Assembly: GCA_030704615.1 (NCBI GenBank) | Contig: CM060734.1 | Span: 12,894,001-12,958,000 of the forward strand | Length of the DNA: 64,000 nucleotides | Reading direction: 5' to 3' | From: Takakia lepidozioides | Lineage: Eukaryota; Streptophyta; Takakiopsida; Takakiales; Takakiaceae | Shown: one piece after another, positions 48,231 through 59,260 of the stretch | How positions within the stretch are numbered: the stretch's first letter is position 1 | Layout: the number at the start of each line of letters is the position of its first letter | The notes under the pieces: generated by a model | Told to the model about the DNA's origin: nothing | The model's database searches: none | The model's input: the letters and a program-made list of their open reading frames with translations, nothing else | Position numbers and translations under genes: made by a program

Positions 48231-48836
48231 TTATTGAAATTAGTAGCGAATTTTGTTTGGAAGCAAATTTTTACTAGCTGCACCTAAGGCAGAGCGCAGC
48301 AGGGAAGTGCCAACTTGTGGTTGGCTTGGACATGGCAGGAGATGAGCACTGTGAGGCTAAGTGGGCATCAGGCAAAGCTGTTGCTCTCAACGTTGTGGCT
48401 GCAAGCCAGCATGCCCGACAATGTGCCTTTAAGCTATGAGGCCATATCTCGCTCGACAATCGTACCCTCCTCTTCTCTAGAATTCAGGTGAGGTCCCAAT
48501 TCTTGCTTCTTATGGTTAACTTACAGGGATATCCTCTCTCTCTCACACATAAAATTGACGCACTCCTCAAATCTATCAAGGGAATTGTGCCTGTACCTCT
48601 GTTTACCAACTTTGAAAGTCTCGAGGCTGAGCCAAAAGCCCAGGCCCTTCTGGGGCCTAGTTATTGGCCAAACCACACACAATAGATTGATGCTTGTGAA
48701 GGGATTTCTAGAGGATATCCGGATAACCCGGATCTATCAATGTTCTTTACCTGACTTCAGCCCCTGACAGAGGTGGGTTCTGTCCTTTTGTGTTCCACTC
48801 AAACTGGTTGTGGGGTCAATGGCCACAAGGCCAACA
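48231..48836 (+). mobile_element. LINE fragment with 3' tail (LINE-1a family)
   Basis: The segment 48,545-48,836 matches the coding end and 3' UTR of the LINE at 35,133-36,526: LLKSIKGIV, FTNFESLEAEPKAQALLGPS, then GCCCCTGACAGAGGTGGG and a GGTCAATGGCCACAAGG end. The preceding 48,290-48,480 reads GLDMAGDEHCEAKWASG, a coding-like stretch I cannot place. The copy ends immediately before the ABCC-like exon. Confidence 0.65.
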
Positions 48837-48856
48837 GGGAAACATATTGAAAAGTA

Positions 48857-49240
48857 CTGGGGCTCACTGACTTACAAACTAAATTAAGCATTATTCCATA
48901 GGATCCCACTTTGTTTGAGGGAACAATCAGAAGCAACATGGACCCAACAGACCAATATACTGATGAAGAGATTTGGGAGGTAAGCCTCCCACCTTTAAAT
49001 GTGTCAATTTGAAGCGCAATGAACTTACGGACAATCACACAACTGAAGAAAATTTAAAAGACCATCCTCCCTTGAAGCCTGGTAATTGGGATTTGTCAAG
49101 TTGTCAGGGCAGGAATGTAGTAAGGCCAATCCATGGAGACTGACTGGTACTGGTAATTGTTTGCAGGCTTTGCAGAAATGCCAACTTGCTGCATTGTTCA
49201 GCGATTGGAAGAGAAGCTTGATCAGTTACAATCACAAGAA
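48857..49240 (+). pseudogene. ABCC/MRP-type ABC transporter exon fragments
   Basis: The first block, from 48,857, reads LGLTDLQTKLSIIP[16 protein letters not shown] and [10 protein letters not shown], ending at 48,979 before GTAAGC. This is the Q-loop region of the second nucleotide-binding domain of multidrug-resistance-type ABC transporters (S-I-I-P-Q-D-P-x-L-F-x-G-T). The Q-loop Gln is a TAG stop (48,899-48,901). The second block starts at 49,167 after an AG acceptor and reads ALQKCQLAAL, after which a frameshift is needed to continue as RLEEKLDQLQSQ. Neighbouring exons with Walker motifs were not found, so this is a short pseudogene piece. Confidence 0.75.
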
Positions 49241-49439
49241 CTCATTTGAGGTTCTACTACCGACAATAAGAACCTCTCTATAGCTACAATACTTGGAACT
49301 TATAGAAGCACGTCCAAGAGACCACTGTAATCACTAACAATCCACCACTAATTTTTCGTTACAAAAGGCATAAGGTAAGATCTCGATCATCTTCCAAGTG
49401 AGAATCATCATGACAAATCAGCCCAGTAGATGCGGGTGA

Positions 49440-50804
49440 GAGCAGCAGCAGCAGCGGCACAATTGATAAAATCAGGCACTGGTAATCAAGGCACCTTCAA
49501 CACAATTCACCCTGTTTTTCCCTCTTATCAGAATCGGCCCTAAATTTTCATGTTGAATTCTGCAAATTAGCTGGTTGAGTGAGCCTTTGATAGTTTGGAG
49601 TGACTTTGACATGTTACTACCAATGTGACAACAGGAAAGTGTCCAAAAACACGTAACAGAGACGAGGAGAAGCTGTGGAATGAATAATTTCTGACCCCAA
49701 TCAATGGTGGGACAATCCAAGGCAAAAAGGTGATTGCCTGCTGGATTACAGAAAGTAGCAGATGCCATTGAGCATAGGAACTAGTGTGATAAGTTGAGTT
49801 GGGTGTTTCCTAGAAAAAATCTAGGCTGTCATTGTCAGCTGCTAACCGCAAGGCAAGGATGTATGCATGATTTGTGCAGAAGCATGGATAGCTGAAGGAG
49901 CAGGGATAGAGTGTGGGTCCAGATTCAGCAAAGAGGGCCGGATTTCAAGCTCAAGATTACCAATGATTCCCTATGGATGGATAGCTACAAGAAACTTGCA
50001 TGGGTAGATGGTCAACTGGAAGCCGCAGCAGCAACAGCACAATTGATAAAATCAGGCATTGCTAAGGAAGGCACCTTCTTCAATACATTTCACCCTGTTT
50101 TTCCCACTTATCATAATTGCCCTAAATTTCGAGGTTGAATTCTGCAAGTTAGCTGGTTGAGTGAATCTCTGATAGATTGGAGTGACTTTGACATGGTACT
50201 GCCAATGTGACAATATGAAAGTAATCCAGAAACAAGTAACAGAGATGAGGAGAAGTTGTGGAAGGAATATTTTTCTGACCCCAATCAATGTTGGGACAAC
50301 CGAGGCAAAAAGGTGAATGCCTATTGGATTACAGAGAGTAGCAGATGCAATTGAGCATAGGAACTAGTGTGAGAAGTAGAGTTGGGTAGTTCCTAGAACA
50401 AATGTAGGCTATCATTGTCAGCTGTTAGTAGCAAGGCAAGGATGTATGCATGATTTGTGCAAAGGCATGGATAGCTGAAGGAGCACGGATAGAGTGTGGG
50501 TCCAGATTCATCTAAGAGGGCGAGATTTTGCACAAGATTACCTATGATTCCCTGTGGATCAATAGCTAGATGGTCAACTAGTAGCAGCGGCACAATTGAT
50601 AAAATCTGGCACTGCTAATGAAAGCATCTTCTTCAACCCATTTCACCCTATTTTTCCCTCTTATCAGAATCGGCCCTAAATTTCGTGTTGAATTCTGCAA
50701 GTTAGCTGGTTGAGTGAATCTAGTTTGGAGTGACTTTGACATGATATGGTCAATGTAACAGGTAATAGAGATGAGGAGAAGCTGTGGAATGACTACTTTT
50801 CTGA
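49440..50804 (+). pseudogene. tandem OSB-like gene fragments (PDF motif repeats)
   Basis: Three diverged units of about 500-600 bp repeat the same exon/intron pattern. The best copy joins EKLWKEYFSDPNQCWDNRG (about 50,251-50,310) or its counterparts at 49,655-49,720 and 50,778-50,804 to a second exon of the type PDFKLKITNDSLWMDSYKK and AWVDGQLEA (49,929-50,030). The GT...AG intron lies within the motif. Together they match the plant-specific PDF motif of organellar single-stranded-DNA-binding (OSB) proteins, which help control plastid and mitochondrial recombination. Stops and frameshifts are present in each copy. The third copy is cut at 50,804 by MULE1. No OB fold or transit peptide was identified. 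Confidence 0.7.
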
Positions 50805-51036
50805 GGGGGCTGCTATTTCATGAGCGGCATGAGCATGAGCGGAAAAAAAAAAAGCATGAGCGGACCATTGTGTGTCCACGGAAATAGGGTTAGGAGGCAC
50901 GGAAATAGGGTCATGTGAAGTTGGAATGTGGCACCAGTGGACTCGTCATAGCAATGAAATGCAACATTTTATTGCAAAATTTGTGGCAAGCCACATCTAT
51001 ACAAGTGTGTCCTAACTGTCATAGCCGGAATGGGCA

Positions 51037-53429
51037 CTACTCTCTTACACCCTCCAAGGAACTTGCCCCACCTTCCTCCTCATCCCCCCCATCCCCCCCA
51101 TCCTCCGAGCTCTGTGATGCATCAGTTCCACTATGCCTCTCAAAAAATTCATCCTCTCCTTGGGGGACTGTCCACCTCACCTCCTGGGAACCTTCTGCCT
51201 CTTCTCCCCCACTTTCCTTAGCAAAATCCAAGACAAATCTACAAGCCTGACGGGCTCTAATAGCTGTTGCCTCCTCCATCATCTTCATTTTCTTGAGGCT
51301 TGCCTCGTCTAAAATCTGTTGTACATGACTAGGTTCGGAAGACCTCTTAATGGACACCGAAGCAAGCCGGGCAACATAAGTAGGAAGGATGTAGTCCCTT
51401 TCTGGACTCGACATGAAATCCCCCCTGGCAAAAAAAGACATGTTCCTCCTGCCCATGAACTGCGGTGTAGACATCCCTCCTGCAGTACTTGGCATCCTGC
51501 AGTAAGAACAAATCCACTTTAAGAATGTCAATACCAGCAGAAGCCAAAAAGGGTCTTTCAATGAAATAAGAGAGCGAAGGGAGATGCCTCACAAAATCAA
51601 GAGGCAACTTACAATGCGACCACTCACTCGTAAACCGGGGGCTCATCGGCCTCGATCCCAACTTGTACCTCCCCCACCTCCTTCTGGGATTCTTCCTCAT
51701 CCTCCGAGGATGCCTCTTCCTCTTTCGACAGACGTTCAGCCGCAGCAAGTTCAGAGTTGTGGAGGGCAGTATCTGGCTCGAAGGTGAAGACATGCCTGTC
51801 GGACAACGTCCCTGCCCACATTGAAGCACTTGAGGGACAAAGCGGGTGGTTAGTAGCATGCGGCATGCAATTGCAATCAGGCCAGGGGACAAAATGTGCA
51901 CGTGAAGGCTTACCCGTGCCGCAAGTGAGGTCAAGAATCCGCCCTTGGACATCCGAGCACGTCTCCATGAGGGTTTGGATGAAAGCAGGGCTCCGGGTCC
52001 GGCTGTACCGCCACGGTTTGCCTGTCTTTGTGTCCTTCGGCATACTGGATTGGGGCACATAGTTGTAGAGGACATTGTAGGTAACAAGGTCCACAGTGGC
52101 ATCAACAAGACGACCGTCATTGTGGAATTTGAACGTAGACCCTCTCTTCACAAAACAATATGCCTCAAACACCAATGTCTACACATCCAACAAAAGAGGG
52201 ATCCACTCCAGGGTCTAGTTTAGATACACCACAATATGAAGTGAATGCAATAGATTGATAACTTACACTCTGGCCCTCTGTTCGCAACCCCTGCATATTG
52301 ATGCAGAACCATTTTTTCAGGAGGACCGGGGTGACACTTTTTGGTGTCCACCTTGCCACAACATTCTCTATGGTCTTCCCTCTTGTGGCAAGGACCACCA
52401 TACATCCACCGTCATCCAGGAGCATCCCCGCCAGCCCAAACCCGGCTCTCCAGGAGTCCTCCGTAAACATGTTCCAGGTGGGCACACCATCCAGGCCCTC
52501 CAGCAGCTCCTCATCTGGAATATCGAGGAGAATCATATTGCAGGCTCTCTCCACCTCAAACGCCCCCCCCGAGTGCTCTTGCAATCCGTGTTCACAGCCG
52601 TGAAGAATTCCATCATGGCTTCCAAACCAGGGGTGTCTTTAGGCTCTGTAGCAGCAGCCCTCTTCTTGGCTTGCCCCTTCAGCTCCTCCAGAGACTTGTT
52701 GTGTGCCACCTTCTTTGCCCTGGCAGCCAGAGCGTCAAGAAAGCTCTCATTGACGCATTGGATGATAGTTGGGGATTCTAGCTTTGGCCTTTGTGGAAAC
52801 ATCACCGCCAAATACCGCCGTGTAGGCTCGCCCTCAAATGCCAACTTCTTGGCAGAGCCAGTCCCAGTCCGAACTGACTTGGGAACCCGGACAACCGGTG
52901 ACTTGGTAGCAGCACCAGCAGTCCCAGGACCTTGCACAAAGTCATCGTTGGAGTCACTCCCTTGGGGCCCCTCCTGCGCCTTCTCTGGTGCCCCGGTGGT
53001 TTTCTGTTTTTTGGGGGTTACTTTACTCCCCTGTTTCCGTGTCCTTTTCATTTGTCCTTTATTCTTCTCATTCAATTTCTCGTGAATACCTGCTTGAGCA
53101 AGCTCTGCCGCTTTCCTGGACTTGGCAAGCGCTTTCGCCTCCTTTGGACCCAGCGGAGGCAGCGGAGCCCGGTTTCGTTGGGCCTCCACATCCATCTTCA
53201 ATTGGAACTCGGATGAGTCGAGCGAGCCGGGCGGAAGGTCCACATACCAAGGGCAGTCGCACAAATGCTCCAGATGCAACTCCTTCACGATAACGTCAGT
53301 GTACATGGAGTCAGCTCCAGGGTTCCTCCATGCGAGGAAGAATGGCGGCTCGAAGGACAGATGACCTTTCTCCAACAGGGAGAACTTACAGTACCTGCAT
53401 TCAAAAAACACAGACAGAATCACATCCAT
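51037..53429 (-). CDS. methyltransferase-like protein of MULE1
   Basis: Exon-like blocks, all with GT/AG borders: from about 53,396 (or ATG 53,429) to 52,267; 52,178-51,914; 51,811 to about 51,625; 51,496-51,037. The N-terminal part is Lys/Ala-rich and basic (KGQMKRTRKQGSKVTPKKQK, likely nuclear). The second part reads ACNMILLDIPDEELLEGLDG, then GLAGMLLDDGGCMVVLATRG, fitting motif IV (usually DPPY) and the next strand. Splicing then gives SPAFIQTLMETCSD, ILDLTCGTGTLSDRHVFTFE, fitting motifs I and II. This order (IV before I) is that of beta-class N4/N6 DNA methyltransferases. DPPY is replaced by D-I-P-D, so activity is uncertain. One frame slip lies in a G8 run near 52,565; otherwise open. 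The C-terminus is a helical, acidic tail. Confidence 0.55.
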
Positions 53430-53820
53430 TTTTCCAGGCTGGGTCCAAAAATGGCTAAGTCCCAGATCTGACTGGGCCCGGAACTGGAAAAATGGCGCCG
53501 AATTTCCAGAATATGTGCCATCCGCCCTAGGGACTTAGCCATTTTCGGACCCTGTACTGGAAAAATGGCGCCATTTTTCCAGTACAGGGTCCGAAAATGG
53601 CTAAGTCCCAGAAATGACTGGGCCCGGAACTGGAAAAATGGCGCCATTTTTCCAGTACAGGGTCCGAAAATGGCTAAGTCCCAGATCTGACTGGGCCCGG
53701 AACTGGAAAAATGGCGCCGAATTTCCAGACTGTGCCAGCCACCCCCGGGGCTTAGCCATCCGCCCCATGGCCAGAAACAGGAAATTCGGCGCCATTTTTC
53801 TAGGGGCTTCACAACTAATT
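53430..53820. repeat. MULE1 palindromes, 5' of the methyltransferase-like gene
   Basis: Repeated units of CCATTTTTCCAG...GGCGCC...GGAAAAATGG with flanking GGGACTTAGCC and GGCTAAGTCCC. The stretch 53,530-53,609 is a perfect 80-bp palindrome centred on GGCGCC (53,567-53,572). Others centre near 53,500, 53,643, 53,715 and 53,789. The block lies just upstream of the minus-strand gene, where its promoter or first intron should be. Confidence 0.9.
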
Positions 53821-54640
53821 TTCATGCACCACATAAGGCAACTTACATCCTAGAAATGTAGGGACTACAATGGCCACAGATCAAAGAAAGGCAACGCGTA
53901 TGTACCTGGATCAAAGAAGGCGCATTGCCGCTTTGTCGCCGTTCGGCTGGTCGGCATTGCCGCATTGCCGCCCGTAGTACAAAGGCTTCAGTTTGCGACG
54001 CGGTCTGGATGTGGGGTTTCTCTCAGGAGAGTCTCCACGCGGCATAAGTCCGAGTAAAAGAAAAAATCTCCCGCAGAATGCGTGCGTACATGCCTCGAAT
54101 GGAACTTCATCCACCCGTCACATCAGGTGTCGAAGGCGTATCCGGGAAGCAAGCGCGGTATCCGTGTGGAACGTCCGGTTCAAAAAGACGGCGGAGGACA
54201 TTTAATGCGCAACTGCGCCCTTAAATGTAGGTATGGAGGTCGCCCACAGGCGCCACCTGGCCCACCCTCCCCCTGAGACTTCATCAACAGCCCGCTGCAT
54301 GGAAAAAACGGCGCCGAATTTCCATTCAGCGGACGCACCGTGGCCCTCCCCCCGCCCGAATTTCCATCCTGCAAGCAAGCGGGAGCGCGGCCGGATGGAA
54401 AACCGGCGCCGAATTTCCATCCTGCAGGTAAACCGGAGCGCTAAAGGATGGAAGACCGGCGCCGAATTTCCATCCTGCAAGTAAGTCGGTCCACCTCATG
54501 GATGGAAATCCGGCACCGAATTGGTGGGCATAACGTGCCAAAAAGTGGACCGCAGGCGAAAAACTCTAAGTTGAGTGACTGCTTAGACAAAAAAATACGA
54601 AAAATGAATGAAAATTGTTGATGAAGGGTCGATACGGGCG
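53821..54640. other. MULE1 central spacer
   Basis: A minus-strand frame (54,114-53,911) ending at a CAG/GTACAT donor-like border could be a 5' exon of the methyltransferase-like gene (RPRRKLKPLYYGRQ). The plus strand has more GGAAATTCGGCGCC-type half palindromes at about 54,300-54,520. No other gene. Confidence 0.4.
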
Positions 54641-55760
54641 TCTGTTGATGGATATTCGGCGCCATTTTTCCATCCTGCAGATGATCTCTTTCGGCCACTC
54701 CCCCCGAGACGACTCCATCCGTGTGGCCTTGGATGGAAATACGGCGCCGTTTTTCCATCCTGCAGATGATCTCTTTCGGCCACTCCCCCCGAGACGACTC
54801 CATCTGTGCGACCTTGGATGGAAATACGGCGTCATTTTTCCATCCGAGGGATGTTCTCTGTCGGCCAGATGTCGGCCTCTCCCCCAGAGACGACCTCATC
54901 CGATGGGCCTCGTATGGAAATTCGGTGCCGTTTTTCCATCCGGGGGATGTTCTCTGTCGGCCAGGTGTCGGCCTCTCCCCCCGAGACTACTTCATCCGAA
55001 CGGCCTTGGATGGAAATTCGGCGCCATTTTTCCATCCGAGGGATACTCTCTGTCGGGCAGGTGTCGGCCTCTCCCCACGAGACGACTTCACCCGAACGGC
55101 CTCGGATGGAAATTCGGCGCCGTTTTTCCATCCCAGGGATGTTCTTTGTCGGGCAGGTGTCGGCCTCTCCCCCCGAGATGACTTCATCCGACGGCCCTCG
55201 TATGGAAATTCAGCGTCGTTTTTCCATCCGGGGGATGTTCTCTATCGGCCAGGTGTCGGCCTCTCCCCCCGAGACGACTTCATCTGAACGGCCTCGGATG
55301 GAAATTCGGCGCCATTTTTCCATCCGAGGGATATTCTCTGTCGGGCACGTGGCGGCCTCTCCCCACGAGACGACTTCATCCGACGTGCCTCGTATGGAAA
55401 TTCGGCGCCGTTTTTCCATCCGGGGGATATTCTCTGTCGGCCAGGTGTCGGCCTCTCCCCCCGAGACGACTTCATCCGACGGGCCTCGTATGGAAATACG
55501 GCGCTGTTTTGCCATCCGGGGGATATTCTCTGTAGGCCAGGTGTCGGCCTCTCCCCCCGAGACGACTTCATCCGAACGGCCTCGGATGGAGATTCGGCGC
55601 CGTTCTTCCATCCAAGGGATGTTCTCTGTCGGCCAAGTGTCGGCCTCTCCCCACGAGACGACTTCATCCGACGGGCCTCGTATGGAAATTCGGCGCCATT
55701 TTTCCATCCGTGGGATATTCTCTGTCGGCCAAGTCTCGTCACCCTCTGATTTGACGCCAT
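54641..55760. repeat. MULE1 tandem array, 84-97-bp units with GGCGCC palindromes
   Basis: About a dozen direct repeats. The first two units are about 84 bp, the later ones 96-97 bp (starts near 54,912, 55,009, 55,106, 55,203, 55,299, 55,396, 55,493, 55,588 and 55,682). Each begins ATGGAAATTCGGCGCC or a close variant followed by RTTTTTCCATCC, an interrupted palindrome, and continues GTCGGCC...CCTCTCCCCCCGAGACGAC. Long open frames in several frames and both strands are artefacts of the repeat. The array lies directly upstream of the transposase gene. Confidence 0.9.
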
Positions 55761-55977
55761 GTTGAATTAAATTCTGCCCCTCATTCCTGGGTACGGCTAT
55801 ATTAAATGTTGCTCTTTTTCTTTGCCACTTGCCCGACCTTCGTTCGTGACCCACGCGTTTCAAACCGAGACAACAACAACACTTGCTCGCTCCGAGCTCC
55901 TCTCACTTCAGCTTCCCCACACTCCCCCTTCCCTGCGCACCCTCTCTGCTTCCTGGTAGCCCTTTCAATAGTCGGCG

Positions 55978-58900
55978 ATGGCGTGCCGGGATCCCAGCAA
56001 CTGCCCAAACAAGCATCTCACCCCGTGGGACTTCTCGCCCAAGTCAGGGGATATTTTCATATACGTGCAGGATTGGATAGACCACTCTCAGCAGAGGAGG
56101 GTGCACCTATCCGCTCTTGAGTACCTTCCTGGTCTCCACAATCAGCCTCGCCGGGACGGGCTTGCGCGGCTTTGGTGCCCGCGAATCGTTGATCTACAGT
56201 TTCCGCCAGCATGGAACATCCCCAAAAGCCGCACGGCCTTCCTACATCATTGGAGGTGCTGCCAGTGGGCCTACAAGGATTGCATCGGGTGTATGTACAT
56301 GTCAGAGAGGATTCCATCGCAAACAGTGTATGGGGACATTCTCATAAGCTACGAGGATGAGTCCTATGGACACAGAGTCTCCACAGCAAAGATCTTGATT
56401 TACGATGGTGCATATATCGGAGGACATGACACCGTTGTCCACTACACCAAAGGCGAACAGGCTGCATCCATTGTCTTCACCTACCGACACCCTATCAGTC
56501 ATGAACTTGGTGAGAGGCCAATCGAGGTTCCAGCTTCTTGGTGAGAACAGTGCAACACGGGAGCAAATTCCCAACTTACCGGAGCATGGATTGCATGCAT
56601 ACTTTTGGCTTCCCTCAGTTTGTGAGGGCATGCATACTTGTCACAAATTCATTATTAATAAAAATGTCTCCTTTGAACCAAAGTTCCACTTTTTGTGCAA
56701 AGTTGCATTTTGTTGAATGTTGACTTTTGGCAGCGAGGGTCTGGCACTCAATCTTGCAATCAGACCCGCTGGAATGCCACCTCTGCTAGTTCCCTCTGTC
56801 CATGGGGAAGGTGCTTGCACGCTCGCCCCCCCACGCTTCTTGTCAGACGCCACAATTGTTGGTTTGTGCAGCGCATCTGCACTGGTCATATACCTTCTGA
56901 CTGCATACCGTTGGCAGTTATTGCGCAAAGGCCAAGGGCCACATTCCTGGACTACAACAAGTTCGCAATTAAATCCGTTACATGCCTTCCCACAGACGTC
57001 GACGGTAATATCTTCTTTGAGTTCCCTCCTCGAACGGACTATTCGAGGGCGTCCGGAATGTTGATAGATATGGATAGGAAACATGACGGTCATCCTTGGT
57101 GCGTCACCAAAACCACCAGCATGAAGATGCTCGATGGTGTGCGGGTGCGCTATGTTGTTTGTGCGGGCGCCTTGCGGTGTTTCTCTCCAACTTGCTTCCA
57201 CTTTAAATCCAGATGTCACAAGAACGAGACGGATTGGACAGGCACAGCTCATCAACCATTTTGAGCTCAGGAGAAGGTTCCAAACTCCACATTTCAGTGT
57301 GCGCATTGCAAAGAACCACCACATTGCATGTCTGTTTGTAATGCCAAGCAGTTCTCTGTGTTGCACTGTTTCCCTGACCTCACACGAGCTTGCATACACG
57401 TTGGTTCCCATTGTCACAAATTGGCGAGGGGGAACTCGCGGGAGGCTGCCCACGAGGCAGAGCAGCTCGTGCAGGAGGAGGTTAAGTTGAGACCTAGTGC
57501 CAAACCCAAATAGATACAACTGCAAGCCGCCCATAAGATGGCATTGGCCAGAATTATGTTAGAAGATGGCTCCGACAGAGTTCCTCTCGATGAGAAGGAA
57601 ATGGAGGCATTGTTGGAGTCAGTGTTCCACGTCTGTTCACCGAATGTCCGAAACCACATTGTCTCTTGCAAACAGAGAATTGGGCGTGGCTCGGATGTGC
57701 ACTCCATTCTGGAGGTGAAGCGACGATGTGGATATGACTACATTCATGGAAGTAGGTTTTCAGGACAAGGGACTGAGTCAGATTGTTGTTTCGTATTCAA
57801 AATATCAACGTGTGGGCCTGGCAGCGGCGTCGAACTGGTCCACCGGATGACGAGTGGGGACTTGTCAAACAGTTGGGTCATATTCGACCATATCAAGCGA
57901 ATTACAAATCACCAGTGGGTGACAATGGGTGCACATGTCTACGACACCCACTGTAAGATGCTAATGACAAGTGTTATTTGTGAGATGAAAGGAGAGGACA
58001 CACAATCGGAGATGCTTCTTTGGCAAGGAATAAACGAACAGATGGCCAGGGCAGGATTGCCCCCTCCCAATTTCCGTGGTTTCATGGCGGACAACGCACA
58101 AGCAAATTGGGCTGCCATCCGAAGGGTGTACGGGGAAGACCCCAATGTTCCGATGAAAAGCAAGGAGAGATCTTGTGGGTTCCATTTTCTGCAGAGCTTG
58201 TCGCAGTACACAACCAGGCTCGTGGCGCCAGATTTCAGAGAGGAGCACCGTTCCATGTGTCTTGCGTGGAAGCGTGCTACCACCTTGGATGATGCAGAGA
58301 CACAATTTGCATGTATACGGGCTTGGTGGACAACGTCAGGTGCTGTAAAGAAATCAGACGAGGGAACAATGGTCAGTTGGCTAGCATGGTGGCATTATCG
58401 TTTCCTCCAGTTCGGCAACTATATGCGGGAGGTGAGTTTGACGAATTTGCGTCCCGTTGAATATTATGCTAGCTACTCATTATTTGTAATTTGCTTGTAA
58501 CCTCAACATGTGCATGTGCAGGAAATGTGTCTCGACTCCGACACCGACATGCCGACAACAAACATGGCCGAATCAGTACATTCTTCCTGGCGTGCCTCCT
58601 CTGCGGCGCATCTGGTGGACATCCTCACTGCCACAACGGAGGACATTGTGAGGTCAATTATGCAGCAATGCAAGTACAACGAGTTCTTGAAAGGGAAACA
58701 GTGGGGCTTGGGGCTGGACAGGCAGGAAATGCTGATGCGGACTGCCTCCAGATCGAAGAATCCTCAGAAGTGGGCGGCAACCTTGCGAGAGGGCCTTCGG
58801 GACACGCCATTGCTTCGAAGTTGCCAACACTTGGAAGGAGATGTTCACACCCGTCCAGTGAGACGAAGACTTGACGAGGCACCTAGCGGAGAAGAAGATT

Positions 58901-59130
58901 CATGGCGAATTGACAAGAATATTTGCACACTCCTTCGTGGTCCCATGATGTTGCCCGAGGAGGTCTCGTCAAGCACCGCAAGTCCGATGTCTGAAAAAAT
59001 GGCGCCGAATCTCCAGTTATATGGCCCAAGAACTGCCCAACATCTGTACAATCCCCGGCACCATGTACCGAAATTCGGCGCCACATTTCCAAATTTTGGG
59101 CTTACACACCTGCCATGTTGGGACCTATAG
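55978..59130 (+). pseudogene. MULE1 transposase gene, lightly broken
   Basis: Exon 1 (55,978-56,540) encodes an N-terminal region with a Cys-containing HHWRCCQWAYKDCIGC stretch. After an intron (acceptor 56,733), the next exon reads RPAGMPPLLVPSVHGEG, then in another frame VRYVVCAGALRCFSPTC and CAHCKEPPHCMSVC, a Cys/His-rich zinc-binding-like region. The catalytic part (from 57,538) carries VYDTHCKMLMTSVICEMKGE, FRGFMADNAQANWAAIRRVY and a C-x-FHFLQSL motif. Exon 58,522 onward, joined in phase across a 90-bp GT...AG intron, gives NMAESVHSSW with the likely third acidic residue. This is a MULE-type RNase-H DDE layout. TGA (57,262-57,264) and TAG (57,511-57,513) interrupt the frame. I do not see a SWIM finger. 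Confidence 0.65.
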
Positions 59131-59260
59131 CCGCGAAATTCGGCACCATTTTTCGCCGGAGACACCTATTACCGTGAAATACGTCGCAGATTTCTCCGGT
59201 TGCGGAAGCTATTATCGCGAAATTCGGTGCCATTTTTGCAGATGTCGCTCGGAATTCGCA
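58990..59260. repeat. MULE1 palindromes at the 3' end of the transposase gene
   Basis: Four GGCGCC or GGCACC/GGTGCC-centred inverted motifs (near 59,000, 59,080, 59,140 and 59,222, for example GCGAAATTCGGCACCATTTT followed by TCGC). They resemble those of the central arrays. So the motif lies at both the centre and the right flank of the element. Confidence 0.8.

Noticed and set aside
52255-53085. 276-codon plus-strand frame opposite the methyltransferase-like gene
   Set aside because: The minus strand has recognisable motifs, splice borders and coding character; the plus frame does not.
54615-55863. Long open frames (up to 319 codons) on both strands
   Set aside because: They are the 97-bp tandem array read in every frame; the same Met-Glu-Ile-Arg-Arg peptide repeats in all three plus-strand frames.
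56641-57534. 297-codon minus-strand frame
   Set aside because: Lies opposite the Cys-rich part of the MULE1 transposase, which matches a known protein layout; the minus frame has none.
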